A stretch of DNA of 45,866 nt from JAZSQT01 sp045538075 (GTDB lineage: Bacteria > Chrysiogenota > Deferribacteres > Deferribacterales > Mucispirillaceae): positions 1-45,866 of the forward strand of contig JAZSQT010000114.1 in assembly GCA_045538075.1 (NCBI GenBank), in the 5' to 3' direction. The notes beneath the pieces were generated by a model. The model made no database searches. It was not told the origin of the DNA and saw nothing but the letters and a program-made list of their open reading frames with translations. Each line of letters begins with the position of its first letter. Position 1 is the stretch's first letter. Below are positions 25,549 through 35,139 of the stretch, in pieces. The position numbers were made by a program, and so were the translations under genes.

Positions 25549-27167
25549 ATATTCTCCCTTACAATAATTTTGATAATAGGTCGTCTTTGAAGAAATTTTT
25601 TATAATACCTTTTGAGAGTAGTTTCAACAAAATTTTCCCATTTATCTATAGAATTATTTTTATTAGCTTCAGCAATTAAGTAATTTAAAGCTGCATTACT
25701 TTCGTTATTATCAACAAATCCAGTATTGGCAATAATTGATGATGAAAGTATAATATTGTTGTTAATATTTATGTATGCGAATACAACTCCATCAGTTGCC
25801 ATTAACTTGCGATATTTTAAACTATCTTTGCTTAAAATTTCTTTACTTCTATAATCAACAAACCTTTTACCAGCTGGCACTTCACAAATATCTTGTATAT
25901 AGCCATTATTAAATACGACTTTCGTGCCAGCATTAGAAATTATCACATTATCTTTATCTATATTGCAAGTATTAATAGCAATTTCTTTATGTTTCTCCAT
26001 ATGTATATATTCGCCATGAATTGGTATTAAATATTTTGGTTTAGTAAGTTTTATTAAAAAAGCAACATCATTTTCTGCAGGGTGGCCAGAAACATGGATT
26101 GGCAAATCTTGAGCAGTAATACATTTGCCACCAGCTTTAGTTATTCTATTCATAACATTTATAATATCTTGTTCATTACTTGGTATTGCACGAGAAGAGA
26201 AAATAAATAAATCATTAGATTTAATTTTTATGTTAGCATAATTATGATGAGCAATGCGAGTAATAACGCTTTCTTTTTCTCCTTGAGAGCCAGTAGCTAT
26301 AAAACAAATTTCATTATCTGCTAACTTGTTAATACTACTGCGTTTGACTATTATAGAATGGTCAATGTTTAATAATCCAAAATGAGAGGCTTCAGATATA
26401 TTTTTAGTAAAAGATGAGCCTTCAATAATAATCTTTCTGTTATACTTCTTTGATAACTTAAAAATAGTTTCAATTCTTTCTGCGTTTGAGGCAAAAGACG
26501 TAAAAAATATTCTTCCATTAGCATTCTTAAAAATTTCATCAAGTCCAGCTTCAACAGATTTTTCGCCTTTAGTGAAGCCTTTTACGAGACAATTTGTAGA
26601 ATCAGAAACTAAACAGTCTAATTTATTTTTGCTTATTTCAACAAATTCTTTAATAGGAAAAGCGTCTGATGACACTGGTGAAAAATCAATTTTATAATCA
26701 GATATATGTAAAAAAGAAAATTCATTATTAACTTGAATATATAAAGCACCAGTTCCGTAAATTGAATGGCTTAAAGGAATAAAATTAATAATAAAATCAT
26801 TTATTTCTACAGAAATATTTTTTTCAAAATAAATTTTTTCATATTTTATATGATACTCTTTCATTTTACGCTTAATTAATGCGTGGGAAAAATGGCTTGC
26901 AACAACTGGAATATTAAAATCTGTTAATAAAAAAGGCAATGCTCCAATATGGTCTTCATGGGCGTGGGTTATTATTACTGCTTTTAATTTATCTTTAATT
27001 TCATAAAGATAAGTAAAGTCTGGAATAATAACATCAATTCCAGGTTCGCCTTTGCTGGCAAATTTAACACCACAATCTACAATGATAGCAGTAGTATCTG
27101 TTTCATACAGATACATATTCATTCCAATTTCGCCAACGCCACCAAGAAAAGATATAGAAACATTCAT
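25545..27167 (-). CDS. rnj: Ribonuclease J
   Basis: A metallo-beta-lactamase/beta-CASP nuclease with 5'-3' exonuclease and endonuclease activity in mRNA decay and rRNA maturation. It starts LGGVGEIGMNMYLYET and has THAHEDHIG (His68, His70, Asp72, His73). The beta-CASP segment includes FTSFASNAERIE, and IPIHGEYIHMEKH lies after it. At 540 residues it is near the usual length, with a shortened C-terminal domain. An enzyme of this class alongside RNase R and RNase III in one window suggests decay need not rest on RNase E, but the rest of the genome is not visible. Confidence 0.94.
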   Translation of the reverse strand: MNVSISFLGGVGEIGMNMYLYETDTTAIIVDCGVKFASKGEPGIDVIIPDFTYLYEIKDKLKAVIITHAHEDHIGALPFLLTDFNIPVVASHFSHALIKRKMKEYHIKYEKIYFEKNISVEINDFIINFIPLSHSIYGTGALYIQVNNEFSFLHISDYKIDFSPVSSDAFPIKEFVEISKNKLDCLVSDSTNCLVKGFTKGEKSVEAGLDEIFKNANGRIFFTSFASNAERIETIFKLSKKYNRKIIIEGSSFTKNISEASHFGLLNIDHSIIVKRSSINKLADNEICFIATGSQGEKESVITRIAHHNYANIKIKSNDLFIFSSRAIPSNEQDIINVMNRITKAGGKCITAQDLPIHVSGHPAENDVAFLIKLTKPKYLIPIHGEYIHMEKHKEIAINTCNIDKDNVIISNAGTKVVFNNGYIQDICEVPAGKRFVDYRSKEILSKDSLKYRKLMATDGVVFAYININNNIILSSSIIANTGFVDNNESNAALNYLIAEANKNNSIDKWENFVETTLKRYYKKFLQRRPIIKIIVRENI

Positions 27168-27170
27168 TGA

Positions 27171-27656
27171 TTATTTATCGTCCTTTATAATAAGCGATGA
27201 AGATATAGCAGCAATGCCTTCACCTCTACCAGTAAAGCCCATTTTTTCAGTTGTTGTAGCTTTAATAGAAATATCATCAATATCTATTTTCATTATTTTA
27301 GATATTATTTGTCGCATTTTAGGGATAAATGGAGCAAATTTAGGTTTTTGTGCAATAATTTCTGCGTCAATATTAGAAATGGAGTATCCTTTATCCCAAA
27401 TAAGTTTGCAAGTTTTCTCTAATAAAATTTTTGAATCTATATCTTTATACGCCATATCGTTATCGGGAAAAAGGTTGCCAATATCTTTTCCAAGAGCAAC
27501 GCCTGATATACTGTCAATAATTGCATGAATTAACACATCAGCATCACTATGACCAGCAAGTCCAAATTCAAAAGGGATTTCAACACCACCAACTATTAAC
27601 TGGCGATTACTTTCAAACTTATGGGCATCAAAGCCTATTCCACATTTTATTTTCAT
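27171..27656 (-). CDS. ispF: 2-C-methyl-D-erythritol 2,4-cyclodiphosphate synthase
   Basis: Fifth enzyme of the methylerythritol phosphate pathway to isoprenoids. Metal ligands are in GFDAHKF (Asp10, His12) and His44 after AGHSDADV. The KATTTEKMGFTGRGEGIAA segment near the end is diagnostic. It is 161 residues, not fused to IspD. It leads into RNase J and uppP; the link to uppP is fitting since the undecaprenyl carrier is an isoprenoid. Confidence 0.96.
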   Translation of the reverse strand: MKIKCGIGFDAHKFESNRQLIVGGVEIPFEFGLAGHSDADVLIHAIIDSISGVALGKDIGNLFPDNDMAYKDIDSKILLEKTCKLIWDKGYSISNIDAEIIAQKPKFAPFIPKMRQIISKIMKIDIDDISIKATTTEKMGFTGRGEGIAAISSSLIIKDDK

Positions 27657-27725
27657 TAGAATACTTTACATATAAGAATTATTTTTTTCAAGGCATAATA
27701 AATACAACTTTAGACAAAAATTTTA

Positions 27726-27747
27726 ACTTGTTTATAAATAAACAAGT
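27726..27747. promoter_or_regulatory. 22-bp palindrome upstream of ispF
   Basis: ACTTGTTTAT, two bases, ATAAACAAGT: perfect ten-base arms. It is in the 149-base gap between thiS and ispF. It could be an operator for the ispF-rnj-uppP-ftsK unit or the stem of a weak terminator after thiS (a short T run follows on the minus strand). Confidence 0.45.
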
Positions 27748-27805
27748 ATCTATTTGATAAATTAGAGTAAAATTATATAGATTTATTTATATTTATACTA
27801 AAATT

Positions 27806-28018
27806 TTATCCACCACCAACAAATCTGATTAATTCAATTTTTGCATTTTCATATACTTTAAAATTTTCAAATTCATTTTTAGATACGACTTGCCCATCAA
27901 TTTCTGCAACGATACTTTGGTTTTCTACTTTTAATAATTCAATTATATCTTTTATTGATGTATTATTTTCAACTTCTAAAACTTCGCCATTTACGGTAAT
28001 TTTAATATTTTTGCTCAT
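27806..28018 (-). CDS. thiS: Sulfur carrier protein ThiS
   Basis: A 70-residue ubiquitin-fold sulfur carrier for the thiazole part of thiamine. It has ITVNGEVLEVENNTSIKDII, the typical start, and ends IELIRFVGGG with the Gly-Gly tail that is adenylated by ThiF and then thiocarboxylated. It follows thiF after eight bases. No thiG or thiH is in the window. Confidence 0.92.
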   Translation of the reverse strand: MSKNIKITVNGEVLEVENNTSIKDIIELLKVENQSIVAEIDGQVVSKNEFENFKVYENAKIELIRFVGGG

Positions 28019-28026
28019 TTTTTTAC

Positions 28027-28833
28027 CTATCTATTTTCTTCGCCAATTAAATATCTAATAGCCATATTTGCTTGAATATTTGCAGCTATTGCAGCCCGTG
28101 AAGCCATTAAACCAACACCTTTTTTTGCTTCGTTAATAAAATCTCCTAATATAATACAGTTTTTTCCTAACTTTTTTGTAGTAAAAATATCGTGGGGATA
28201 TAATCCAGCAATACCAGAAACTGCAATTAAGTATGAATTTGGAAACAATTTTATTACATTTTCAACAAACATTGCTTTTGTAGTATCTTTATCAAAACAT
28301 TCAAGAATTACGTCATAGCCAGTAAAATTTTCTTTTATATTATCTTTTGTAACGTAAATATCGCTACATTCTATCTTTGTATATGGATTAATGTTTTCTA
28401 TAGTGTTTTTTAATGCTATAGTTTTTTTCATTCCAATTTGGGATATGAAGTAGTATTGCCTATTTAAGTTAGACGGCTCAACGACATCATAATCAATTAA
28501 TTTTAATTTGCCAACCCCCATTCTTGATAATGTTACTGCACAATTTGAACCAAGTCCACCAAGCCCAGCAATAGCGACTGAAGAGTTTTTTAATTTTTCA
28601 TAAATTTTTGGTGTATGGCGAGCCATTAGCATACATTCAAATTCGCTATCGGTAGGAATTTCTCCTTTTTTTATTAAGATTATTTCATCATTTTCGTTTA
28701 TTATTTCGTTACCATCTACATTAAAACCATTAACAATGATTACATCTGCATTATTTTTGTATAATTTTACAATTTCATCTGCTTTGATGTTGTTGTTTAC
28801 TTCACAAATTTTGTTGTTAATTGTTACTTTCAT
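28027..28833 (-). CDS. thiF: ThiS adenylyltransferase ThiF with N-terminal ThiS-like domain
   Basis: An E1-like enzyme activating the ThiS C-terminus. Residues 1-57 form a ThiS-like beta-grasp (MKVTINNKICEVNNNIKADE...NENDEIILIKKGE) without a Gly-Gly tail. The adenylation domain follows: GLGGLGSN (90-97), the DYDVVEPSNLNRQYYF block with the conserved Asn-Arg, then KTIALKNTIENINP. The layout matches the known two-domain ThiF family found in anaerobes. It overlaps the comEC-like gene by 17 bases and precedes thiS. Confidence 0.88.
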   Translation of the reverse strand: MKVTINNKICEVNNNIKADEIVKLYKNNADVIIVNGFNVDGNEIINENDEIILIKKGEIPTDSEFECMLMARHTPKIYEKLKNSSVAIAGLGGLGSNCAVTLSRMGVGKLKLIDYDVVEPSNLNRQYYFISQIGMKKTIALKNTIENINPYTKIECSDIYVTKDNIKENFTGYDVILECFDKDTTKAMFVENVIKLFPNSYLIAVSGIAGLYPHDIFTTKKLGKNCIILGDFINEAKKGVGLMASRAAIAANIQANMAIRYLIGEENR

Positions 28834-30526
28834 TTTTTAAACTCACTTGATTATTGTCAATTATAATAGTGCCTTTATCACTTAAAGCTAAAATTTTATC
28901 ATCTTTTAATTTTGATTTGCTAATGATATGTAGTTTATTATCAACTAAATCTTTTTTCCTAATAGAATTTGAACGAGTGTGATAAATTATTGAACAATTA
29001 TGATTAATTTCATTTACACAAACATCTGTAAAATTTGTTCCCTCTGATTTTATTTTAAGATATAAATTTTTGCCACCAAAGGTTCTAATTTTGCCGTAAT
29101 CAAAAGTAGTTATTCCATATTTTGCAACTGCTGGAAGAAAATTATATCTAAAACCTTGAATACTACCTTGATAAAATACTTCTTTTTTATCATTTTTAAA
29201 AATCATAAAACCTTTATTTGAGCCGTTTAGATTTAGGAAAATCATTTCTGGAGGAGTAGGCGAAGGATAAAAAATAATTAATAAAGAAATAAAAGAAAGC
29301 CACTTATATTTAGATAAAACTGTAATAACTATGAAAATAATACATAAAACCAATAGCCATAATGGAATTGTTTTATTTATAAAACCGAAAAAAGATAAAT
29401 CGTATATAATAGAAACTAATTTTTCAGAAATTCTTTCAATAGCAATTAAAGGGTTTATCATTAAAGAGGGGAAAATACAAGCAAGAATGCCAAAAAGAAT
29501 ATGAATATAGATAATTGGCGACATAATCATTGTGCTTAAAATACTTAAATGGTTAGTAGTGCCAAAAACATACATAGATAAAGGAGCAGTAATTAATGTG
29601 GCAGCAATACCCATAATTAAAGCTGTTTTTATATATCCGTAACCATTATTCATTAAAAAAACTATACCACTAACGGCTCCAAAAGATAGCAAAAATGATA
29701 TATCTTCAATACTTGATGGCGAAAATAGTATAAAAAAAGATGCCATAAATAATAAAAATTTTTCTTTAACAGTTTTAATATCAATAAAAAAGCAGATTAA
29801 TAAAACAATAGCAAATAAAGAAGCACGAACTACAGTTATAGAAAAAGCACCAAAGATTATTAAGGCAAAAAGGGCTGGAATTGCAATTAAAATTCTAAAC
29901 TTGATATGGATAAAAAATAATGCCGTCATAAATATCCCACTTATGATTGCAACGTGCATTCCACTCATTGCAAGTAAATGGGCTAATCCAGAAATTGTAT
30001 ATTCATCTTTTGCTTTATTAGATATAAATTGCCTATCGCCAAAAATTAATGCTTGAGCCATTTGAACTTTGCCACCAGATGTATAAAAAAGATATTCAGA
30101 TAAATTTTTTCGTGTCTGTAGCAAATTTGTGATAACGGGTATTTTATATATTCCGTATATTTTATCTGCTTTTAAAGTAGGTTTAAAAAACATCTTTTGT
30201 TTTTTAGTAGAAAAATTGCCAACTAATAAATCTCCAGCTTCAATTTTGATACTTTTGTCAATATGGATACGACTTGAGCCAGTTTTGATAGAGTATATTT
30301 TGTCGTATTCTGTAACTTCTGTTACAATAAAAAAATGAGTGGCAGTTAAAGTAACGGCAATAAAAATTGTAGCAACAATAAAATTAATTGGTTTATTTAA
30401 AAAGAAAATTATAATAATTAAAGATAAAATAATGTGGATACTTGGGTAAAATATATGACTTATAGCAGAAATTATGGAAAAAATAAAAAAAACGTAAGTA
30501 TTGTTTATTTTGTCTAAATATTTCAT
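28817..30526 (-). CDS. comEC: ComEC/Rec2-family membrane channel protein, lacking the beta-lactamase domain
   Basis: ComEC forms the inner-membrane channel for incoming single-stranded DNA in natural transformation. After N-terminal helices and an OB-like domain (~60-125) comes the competence core: the GLAHLLAMSGMHVAII motif and about ten membrane helices. The last ~160 residues are soluble, but the HxHxDH metallo-beta-lactamase motif of full-length ComEC is absent, and total length is 569. Such two-domain forms exist. No other competence gene is in view. The start at 30526 has no ribosome binding site and lies five bases after a TATAAT. Confidence 0.82.
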   Translation of the reverse strand: MKYLDKINNTYVFFIFSIISAISHIFYPSIHIILSLIIIIFFLNKPINFIVATIFIAVTLTATHFFIVTEVTEYDKIYSIKTGSSRIHIDKSIKIEAGDLLVGNFSTKKQKMFFKPTLKADKIYGIYKIPVITNLLQTRKNLSEYLFYTSGGKVQMAQALIFGDRQFISNKAKDEYTISGLAHLLAMSGMHVAIISGIFMTALFFIHIKFRILIAIPALFALIIFGAFSITVVRASLFAIVLLICFFIDIKTVKEKFLLFMASFFILFSPSSIEDISFLLSFGAVSGIVFLMNNGYGYIKTALIMGIAATLITAPLSMYVFGTTNHLSILSTMIMSPIIYIHILFGILACIFPSLMINPLIAIERISEKLVSIIYDLSFFGFINKTIPLWLLVLCIIFIVITVLSKYKWLSFISLLIIFYPSPTPPEMIFLNLNGSNKGFMIFKNDKKEVFYQGSIQGFRYNFLPAVAKYGITTFDYGKIRTFGGKNLYLKIKSEGTNFTDVCVNEINHNCSIIYHTRSNSIRKKDLVDNKLHIISKSKLKDDKILALSDKGTIIIDNNQVSLKNESNN

Positions 30527-30531
30527 ATTTT

Positions 30532-30561
30532 ATTATATGGTAAATTGTAAATAGTGTGCAA
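30532..30561 (-). promoter_or_regulatory. Sigma70-like promoter for comEC-thiF-thiS
   Basis: On the minus strand TTGCAC (30561-30556), 18 bases, TATAAT (30537-30532), five bases before the ATG at 30526. An inverted repeat AAATAG/CTATTT (30549-30568) covers the -35 and could be an operator. If used, the transcript would be essentially leaderless. Confidence 0.45.
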
Positions 30562-30738
30562 GCTATTTGCAAAGATAACTCGTTGTTGCTAAAAAGAAAC
30601 AGAAAAAAGTATTTGTGTAACAAAAAGTTACAGTATTTTTAATATAAAATCCTTATATATCAACAATTTACCTATTGGCATATATTTTGCTTATTTATAA
30701 TAAATTGTTATTTATTGATTATTTTTAAGGTAGTATAT

Positions 30739-31626
30739 ATGCAAACAACATTACATAAACCATTTCATATAGAAGGTATAGGATTACATAGTGGCAAAGT
30801 TTTTTCTTTAGACGCAATGCCAGCTCCAGTTGATACTGGAATCTGTTTTAGGAGGTCAGACGTTCCTTATTGTGAGTTTACTCGCATTACTCCTTATAAT
30901 GTATCATCTACTCAGCTTGCTACTACTGTTGATTGTGGTGGCTTGCCTATTAGCACAATAGAACATTTTGTTGGTTCTTTTTACGGTCTCGGTGTTGATA
31001 ACGCATATATTGAAGTGTCTGGGCCAGAAGTTCCTATATTAGACGGTAGTGCAGCTCAAATTGTTGAAGCAATTCAAAATGCTGGAATAAAGCAGCTTAA
31101 TAAACGTCGTAAAATATTAAAAGTTACTCGTCCAGTATCTGTTGGTCTTGATGGTAAAACTGTTGAGATTGTTCCATCAGATGAATTTATTATAAATTTT
31201 GAACTTGATTATTCTCACCCAGTAGTAGGAAAACAAATTTATCAATATTCTCTTAATGAAAGTAATTTTTCATCAGAAATTGCACAGGCAAGAACTTTCG
31301 GTTTTCGTAGAGAAGTTGATGCTTTATGGTCTATGGGGCTTGCAAAGGGGGGGTCATTAGAAACTGCTATAGTTATAGATGATGATGGCATTCTTAATCC
31401 AGGTGGTTTAAGGATAGAAAAAGAGTTAGTTCGCCATAAAATTTTAGATATGTATGGTGATTTATCTCTTATTGGATATAAATTACAAGGCGAAATTACG
31501 GCAGTAAAATCTGGTCATCACTTAAATAACGTTTTTGCAAGAACATTGCTTGAATCAACTAATAGTTACGTTATTATGGAAAGCGATACTCAATATACAG
31601 ATTTTCAAACTCAAGCTATTGCGTAG
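30739..31626 (+). CDS. lpxC: UDP-3-O-acyl-N-acetylglucosamine deacetylase
   Basis: The zinc deacetylase that commits to lipid A synthesis. It begins MQTTLHKPFHIEGIGLHSGK and has the zinc-binding ISTIEHFVGSFYGLG (His76), the ARTFGFR segment, VRHKILDMYGDLSLIG and KSGHHLNN. I start at the ATG at 30739, with AAGG eight bases upstream; a TTG at 30715 would add eight residues before that site. The 295-residue length is normal. It firmly indicates a lipopolysaccharide outer membrane. Confidence 0.96.
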   Translation: MQTTLHKPFHIEGIGLHSGKVFSLDAMPAPVDTGICFRRSDVPYCEFTRITPYNVSSTQLATTVDCGGLPISTIEHFVGSFYGLGVDNAYIEVSGPEVPILDGSAAQIVEAIQNAGIKQLNKRRKILKVTRPVSVGLDGKTVEIVPSDEFIINFELDYSHPVVGKQIYQYSLNESNFSSEIAQARTFGFRREVDALWSMGLAKGGSLETAIVIDDDGILNPGGLRIEKELVRHKILDMYGDLSLIGYKLQGEITAVKSGHHLNNVFARTLLESTNSYVIMESDTQYTDFQTQAIA

Positions 31627-31738
31627 TTTTTGTTATCATTAAAATGTTCTTTTTTCGTTATATAGTAGTATTGCCTTTAATGATATTTCCTTAAATATTT
31701 TTCTTGTGTTTACGTAAAAAATAAAAGACAATATAATA

Positions 31739-34700
31739 ATGAAATTTAATAAACTATATATACACGGATTTAAATCTTTCGTAGAAAAGACTACTGTTGA
31801 TTTTAATAATGGCATTACTGCAATAGTTGGTCCTAATGGTAGTGGTAAAAGCAACATAATGGACGCTGTGCGTTGGGTTTTTGGTGAACAAAATCCTAAG
31901 GAATTGCGTGGTGCTGAAATGGACGATATAGTCTTTAATGGCACTCAAAAAAGAAAAGCAGCAGGTTTTGCAGAAGTTGGGCTTACTTTATCAGAGATAG
32001 ATGAAGCCGTTGCTGCAAAATACGGCACTTTTTCAGAAATTACTATTACTCGCAAATTTTATAAAACTGGTGAACGTGAATATTATATTAATAATAGAAA
32101 ATGTCGCTTAAAAGATATTAAAGATATTTTTATGGATACTGGTCTTGGTGCAAGAAGTATATCTATTATTGAACAAGGTAAAGTAGATAAAATCATCAAT
32201 GCAACACCAGAAGAATTAAGGTTTTTTCTTGAAGAGACGGCTGGAGTTACTCGTTTTAAAGATAAAAAGAAAAATGCAGAAAAAAGGCTATCTCAAACGA
32301 AAGATAATCTTGAACGTGTAAATGATATTATTACAGAGATAATATCAAGAAAGGATACTTTAAGTCGCCAAGTAAAAGTTTTAGAAGAAAGCCAAGATTT
32401 GCAAGCAAGAAAAACTGAATTAGAAAAAAATATTTTATTACATTCCTATTTTCAAAAAAGTAATGATTATAATTTGCTTTCAGAAAAACTTTCTTCATTA
32501 AAAACGGAACTTGAAAAAAGTATTACGATATATGTAGAAACTTTAAAAGAAGAAAACGAAGCAAATAATAATTATAATGAAAAACAGAAAGAAAATAGTA
32601 ATCTTCAAGAAAAACGCCTTGAAAGTGCTAAATTGCAATCAAAAATAGAGGGAGAAATTTTATCTCTAAAAGAACGCATAAATTCTGCAGATTCATTAAA
32701 AAATCAGTTAGAAAGTTATATTGAAAAATCTGAAAAAGATTTAGAAAAATCAGTATCAAAAAAAGAAAGTACTATAGAAATTTTAGATGATTTAACAGAA
32801 GTTTTAGATGATATTGAAGAAAAAATAGATAATCTTAATGAAATTATAGAAGATATTTTACTAAAAAAAGATGAAATTACAGAAGAATTTAATTCTGTAG
32901 ATAAAAGTTATATAGAAATTACATCAAATATTACAAATCATAAAAATAATTTAATTAGAAAAGAAGCAGAACATGAACATATAAAATTATCTCAAGATAA
33001 ATTTAATGAAGAAAAAGACGTTATAGATAAAGAATTATTAGTAGTAAAAGAAAAACTTGAAGAATTAACGAAAAAGTTAGAAGAAACAGAAGCTCAATAC
33101 AGTAAATCAGAAAAAGTTGCACAATTTTTAATGTCAGAAAGAGATGAGGCTAAAGAAAAATTAGAAACATTAAAAGATAAAAGCAGTAGTATATTAGCAG
33201 AAAAAGAAGCAGTAATTAACAGTATTAAGTTTTTTGAAAAAGAGATTAACGATTCTGCCGATAGCTTCAACGATGATGCTACAGAATTAAGAATATTTAA
33301 GCCGTGTTTATTAATTGACAAACTTAAGAATTTTCCAAAAATAAGTTTAGCAGAAGTAGGTGATGTTATTCTTTTTGAAGATAAGTATAAAGATGATGTT
33401 ATGCGTGTCGTTTCTAAAATGCGTTCATCTTTAAAATTTACTTTTGAAAGTATGATTTCTGAAATTTCTGATCAAATTAGTCTTTTATCATTAAAAGAGG
33501 CAGATAAAGGGATATATTATACTCAAGGAATTTATAGAAAAGTAGGTCAAGATGATAAAGGTTTTAAAATTTTGCGACTTAAAGAAAGGTTAGATGAGGA
33601 GCAAGATAAACTTCAATCAATAGAAAGTAATATAGCCTTAATTAACGAAAAAATTGAAAAAGCATTAAATATTTTTAACGAGAAAAATGGAAAATATTCT
33701 TCAGTAGAAAAAGAAATTAAAGACCTTTCTGAAGAGTTATTATTACTTAACCGTAGCATTAATGTATGTAACGAAGATATAGAAAGAATTAATAAACGAT
33801 TAAGTATTATCCATAAAGAAATAGCCCTTTCTCACGTTACTTTATCAGAAAATGAAAAAGCAATTTTATCAATTAAAGATGAAATTGAATTATTAAATAA
33901 CAAACAGGCTGAAATAGAGGAAGAAAGAAGCAATATTCAAGATAAACTTGATTATATTACTGATGATATAAACGATAAGAAAGATGAATTGAAAGAGCTT
34001 AAATTTAATCAAAATAGTTATCAAGACAAAATCAATTCTACAAAAAATGAGATTGCATTAATTAACGAAACTTGTATTGAAATTGAAGAAACTATTAAAG
34101 ATTATAAAGATAAATTATACAATTTGTTGAATGTTGATAAAATTTCTTGGGAGAAAGACCTTGTAAGCCTTGAAGAAAACTTTACAATTTGTGTCAAAGA
34201 TTTGTTAACTTATGAAGAAAGTCTTGCTAATTCTTTTAAAGATATGGAATTTTTTCACAATAAAATCATTGAGTTAAAAAAAGAAGTAGATAGCCAAAAT
34301 AAAGTTATTAAAGAGACAGAAGAAGAGATTAAACAGAAAGAGATTTCAATAGCGTCAGTAAATTCATATATAGAAGCAATAACGGTTCAATATTATGAAA
34401 AATTTAATATAGATATTTCAGAACACTATGAGAGTTATGAAAACAATAATTTTCAACCAAAAAAAGCAAAAGACGAAATATTATCTATTGATAAAAGGTT
34501 AGATGAGCTTGGACCTATTAACCTTAATGCCATCAATGATTATAATGAGGCAGAAGAAAGATACAATTTTTTATCAGGTCAGAGAAAAGATTTAGAAGAA
34601 TCAATTAGCGATATATTAGTGTTTATAAACGAAACGAATGATGCAACATCAAAAATGTTTGCTACAACCTTTAAATCGGTTCAAGAAAAATTTAAAGAAG

Positions 34701-35122
34701 TTTTTCATATATTATTTGGAAAAGGTGAGGCAAGTTTAAGCCTTACAGAACCAGAAAATATGCTTATGACTGGTGTAGAGATTTATATTCAGCCACCAGG
34801 TAAAAAGTTGCAAAATATGAGCTTGCTTTCAGGTGGCGAAAAAGCCCTTGCAGCAATGACGCTATTATTTGCATTATTTTTACATAAACCAACGCCTTTT
34901 TGCTTTTTAGATGAGGTAGATGCACCTCTTGATGATGCAAATGTTGAAAGATATACAAGTATGGTTAAGGCATTATCTGATAAAACTCAATTTATTTTAA
35001 TCACTCATAATCACAATACAATGTCTATTGCAAACTCTTTATACGGTGTTACAATGCAAGAAGAAGGTATTTCTCAAGTTGTAGGAGTTGAATTAGAACA
35101 ATCAGCTCAAGCTGGTAGATAA
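31739..35122 (+). CDS. smc: Chromosome segregation protein SMC
   Basis: An SMC condensin ATPase that folds and segregates the chromosome. Head halves: Walker A GPNGSGKS (31-38) after MKFNKLYIHGFKSF, and the C-terminal signature LLSGGEKALAAMTLL with Walker B FCFLDEVDAPLDD. Two long coiled-coil arms (~165-510 and ~610-940) flank the hinge. The hinge region between the arms is only about 95 residues (~516-610), shorter than the usual ~150, and the glycine-rich TGG segment is not evident. At 1127 residues it is slightly short overall. No clear ribosome binding site precedes the ATG. Confidence 0.94.
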   Translation: MKFNKLYIHGFKSFVEKTTVDFNNGITAIVGPNGSGKSNIMDAVRWVFGEQNPKELRGAEMDDIVFNGTQKRKAAGFAEVGLTLSEIDEAVAAKYGTFSEITITRKFYKTGEREYYINNRKCRLKDIKDIFMDTGLGARSISIIEQGKVDKIINATPEELRFFLEETAGVTRFKDKKKNAEKRLSQTKDNLERVNDIITEIISRKDTLSRQVKVLEESQDLQARKTELEKNILLHSYFQKSNDYNLLSEKLSSLKTELEKSITIYVETLKEENEANNNYNEKQKENSNLQEKRLESAKLQSKIEGEILSLKERINSADSLKNQLESYIEKSEKDLEKSVSKKESTIEILDDLTEVLDDIEEKIDNLNEIIEDILLKKDEITEEFNSVDKSYIEITSNITNHKNNLIRKEAEHEHIKLSQDKFNEEKDVIDKELLVVKEKLEELTKKLEETEAQYSKSEKVAQFLMSERDEAKEKLETLKDKSSSILAEKEAVINSIKFFEKEINDSADSFNDDATELRIFKPCLLIDKLKNFPKISLAEVGDVILFEDKYKDDVMRVVSKMRSSLKFTFESMISEISDQISLLSLKEADKGIYYTQGIYRKVGQDDKGFKILRLKERLDEEQDKLQSIESNIALINEKIEKALNIFNEKNGKYSSVEKEIKDLSEELLLLNRSINVCNEDIERINKRLSIIHKEIALSHVTLSENEKAILSIKDEIELLNNKQAEIEEERSNIQDKLDYITDDINDKKDELKELKFNQNSYQDKINSTKNEIALINETCIEIEETIKDYKDKLYNLLNVDKISWEKDLVSLEENFTICVKDLLTYEESLANSFKDMEFFHNKIIELKKEVDSQNKVIKETEEEIKQKEISIASVNSYIEAITVQYYEKFNIDISEHYESYENNNFQPKKAKDEILSIDKRLDELGPINLNAINDYNEAEERYNFLSGQRKDLEESISDILVFINETNDATSKMFATTFKSVQEKFKEVFHILFGKGEASLSLTEPENMLMTGVEIYIQPPGKKLQNMSLLSGGEKALAAMTLLFALFLHKPTPFCFLDEVDAPLDDANVERYTSMVKALSDKTQFILITHNHNTMSIANSLYGVTMQEEGISQVVGVELEQSAQAGR

Positions 35123-35139
35123 GATTTTATATAAAAAAA

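Noticed and set aside
27521..27757. Plus-strand open frame across ispF
   Set aside because: It overlaps the well-supported ispF gene in antisense and has no ribosome binding site or recognisable product.
30675..30701. TTGGCA...TATAAT as the lpxC promoter
   Set aside because: The 15-base spacer is too short for confidence and other AT-rich -10 options overlap.
31634..31685. TATCATTAAA/TTTAATGATA inverted repeat after lpxC as a terminator
   Set aside because: The loop is over 30 bases and no convincing T run follows.
31732..31737. TATAAT just before smc as its promoter
   Set aside because: It ends one base before the ATG, so transcription would start inside the gene; chance in AT-rich sequence is more likely.
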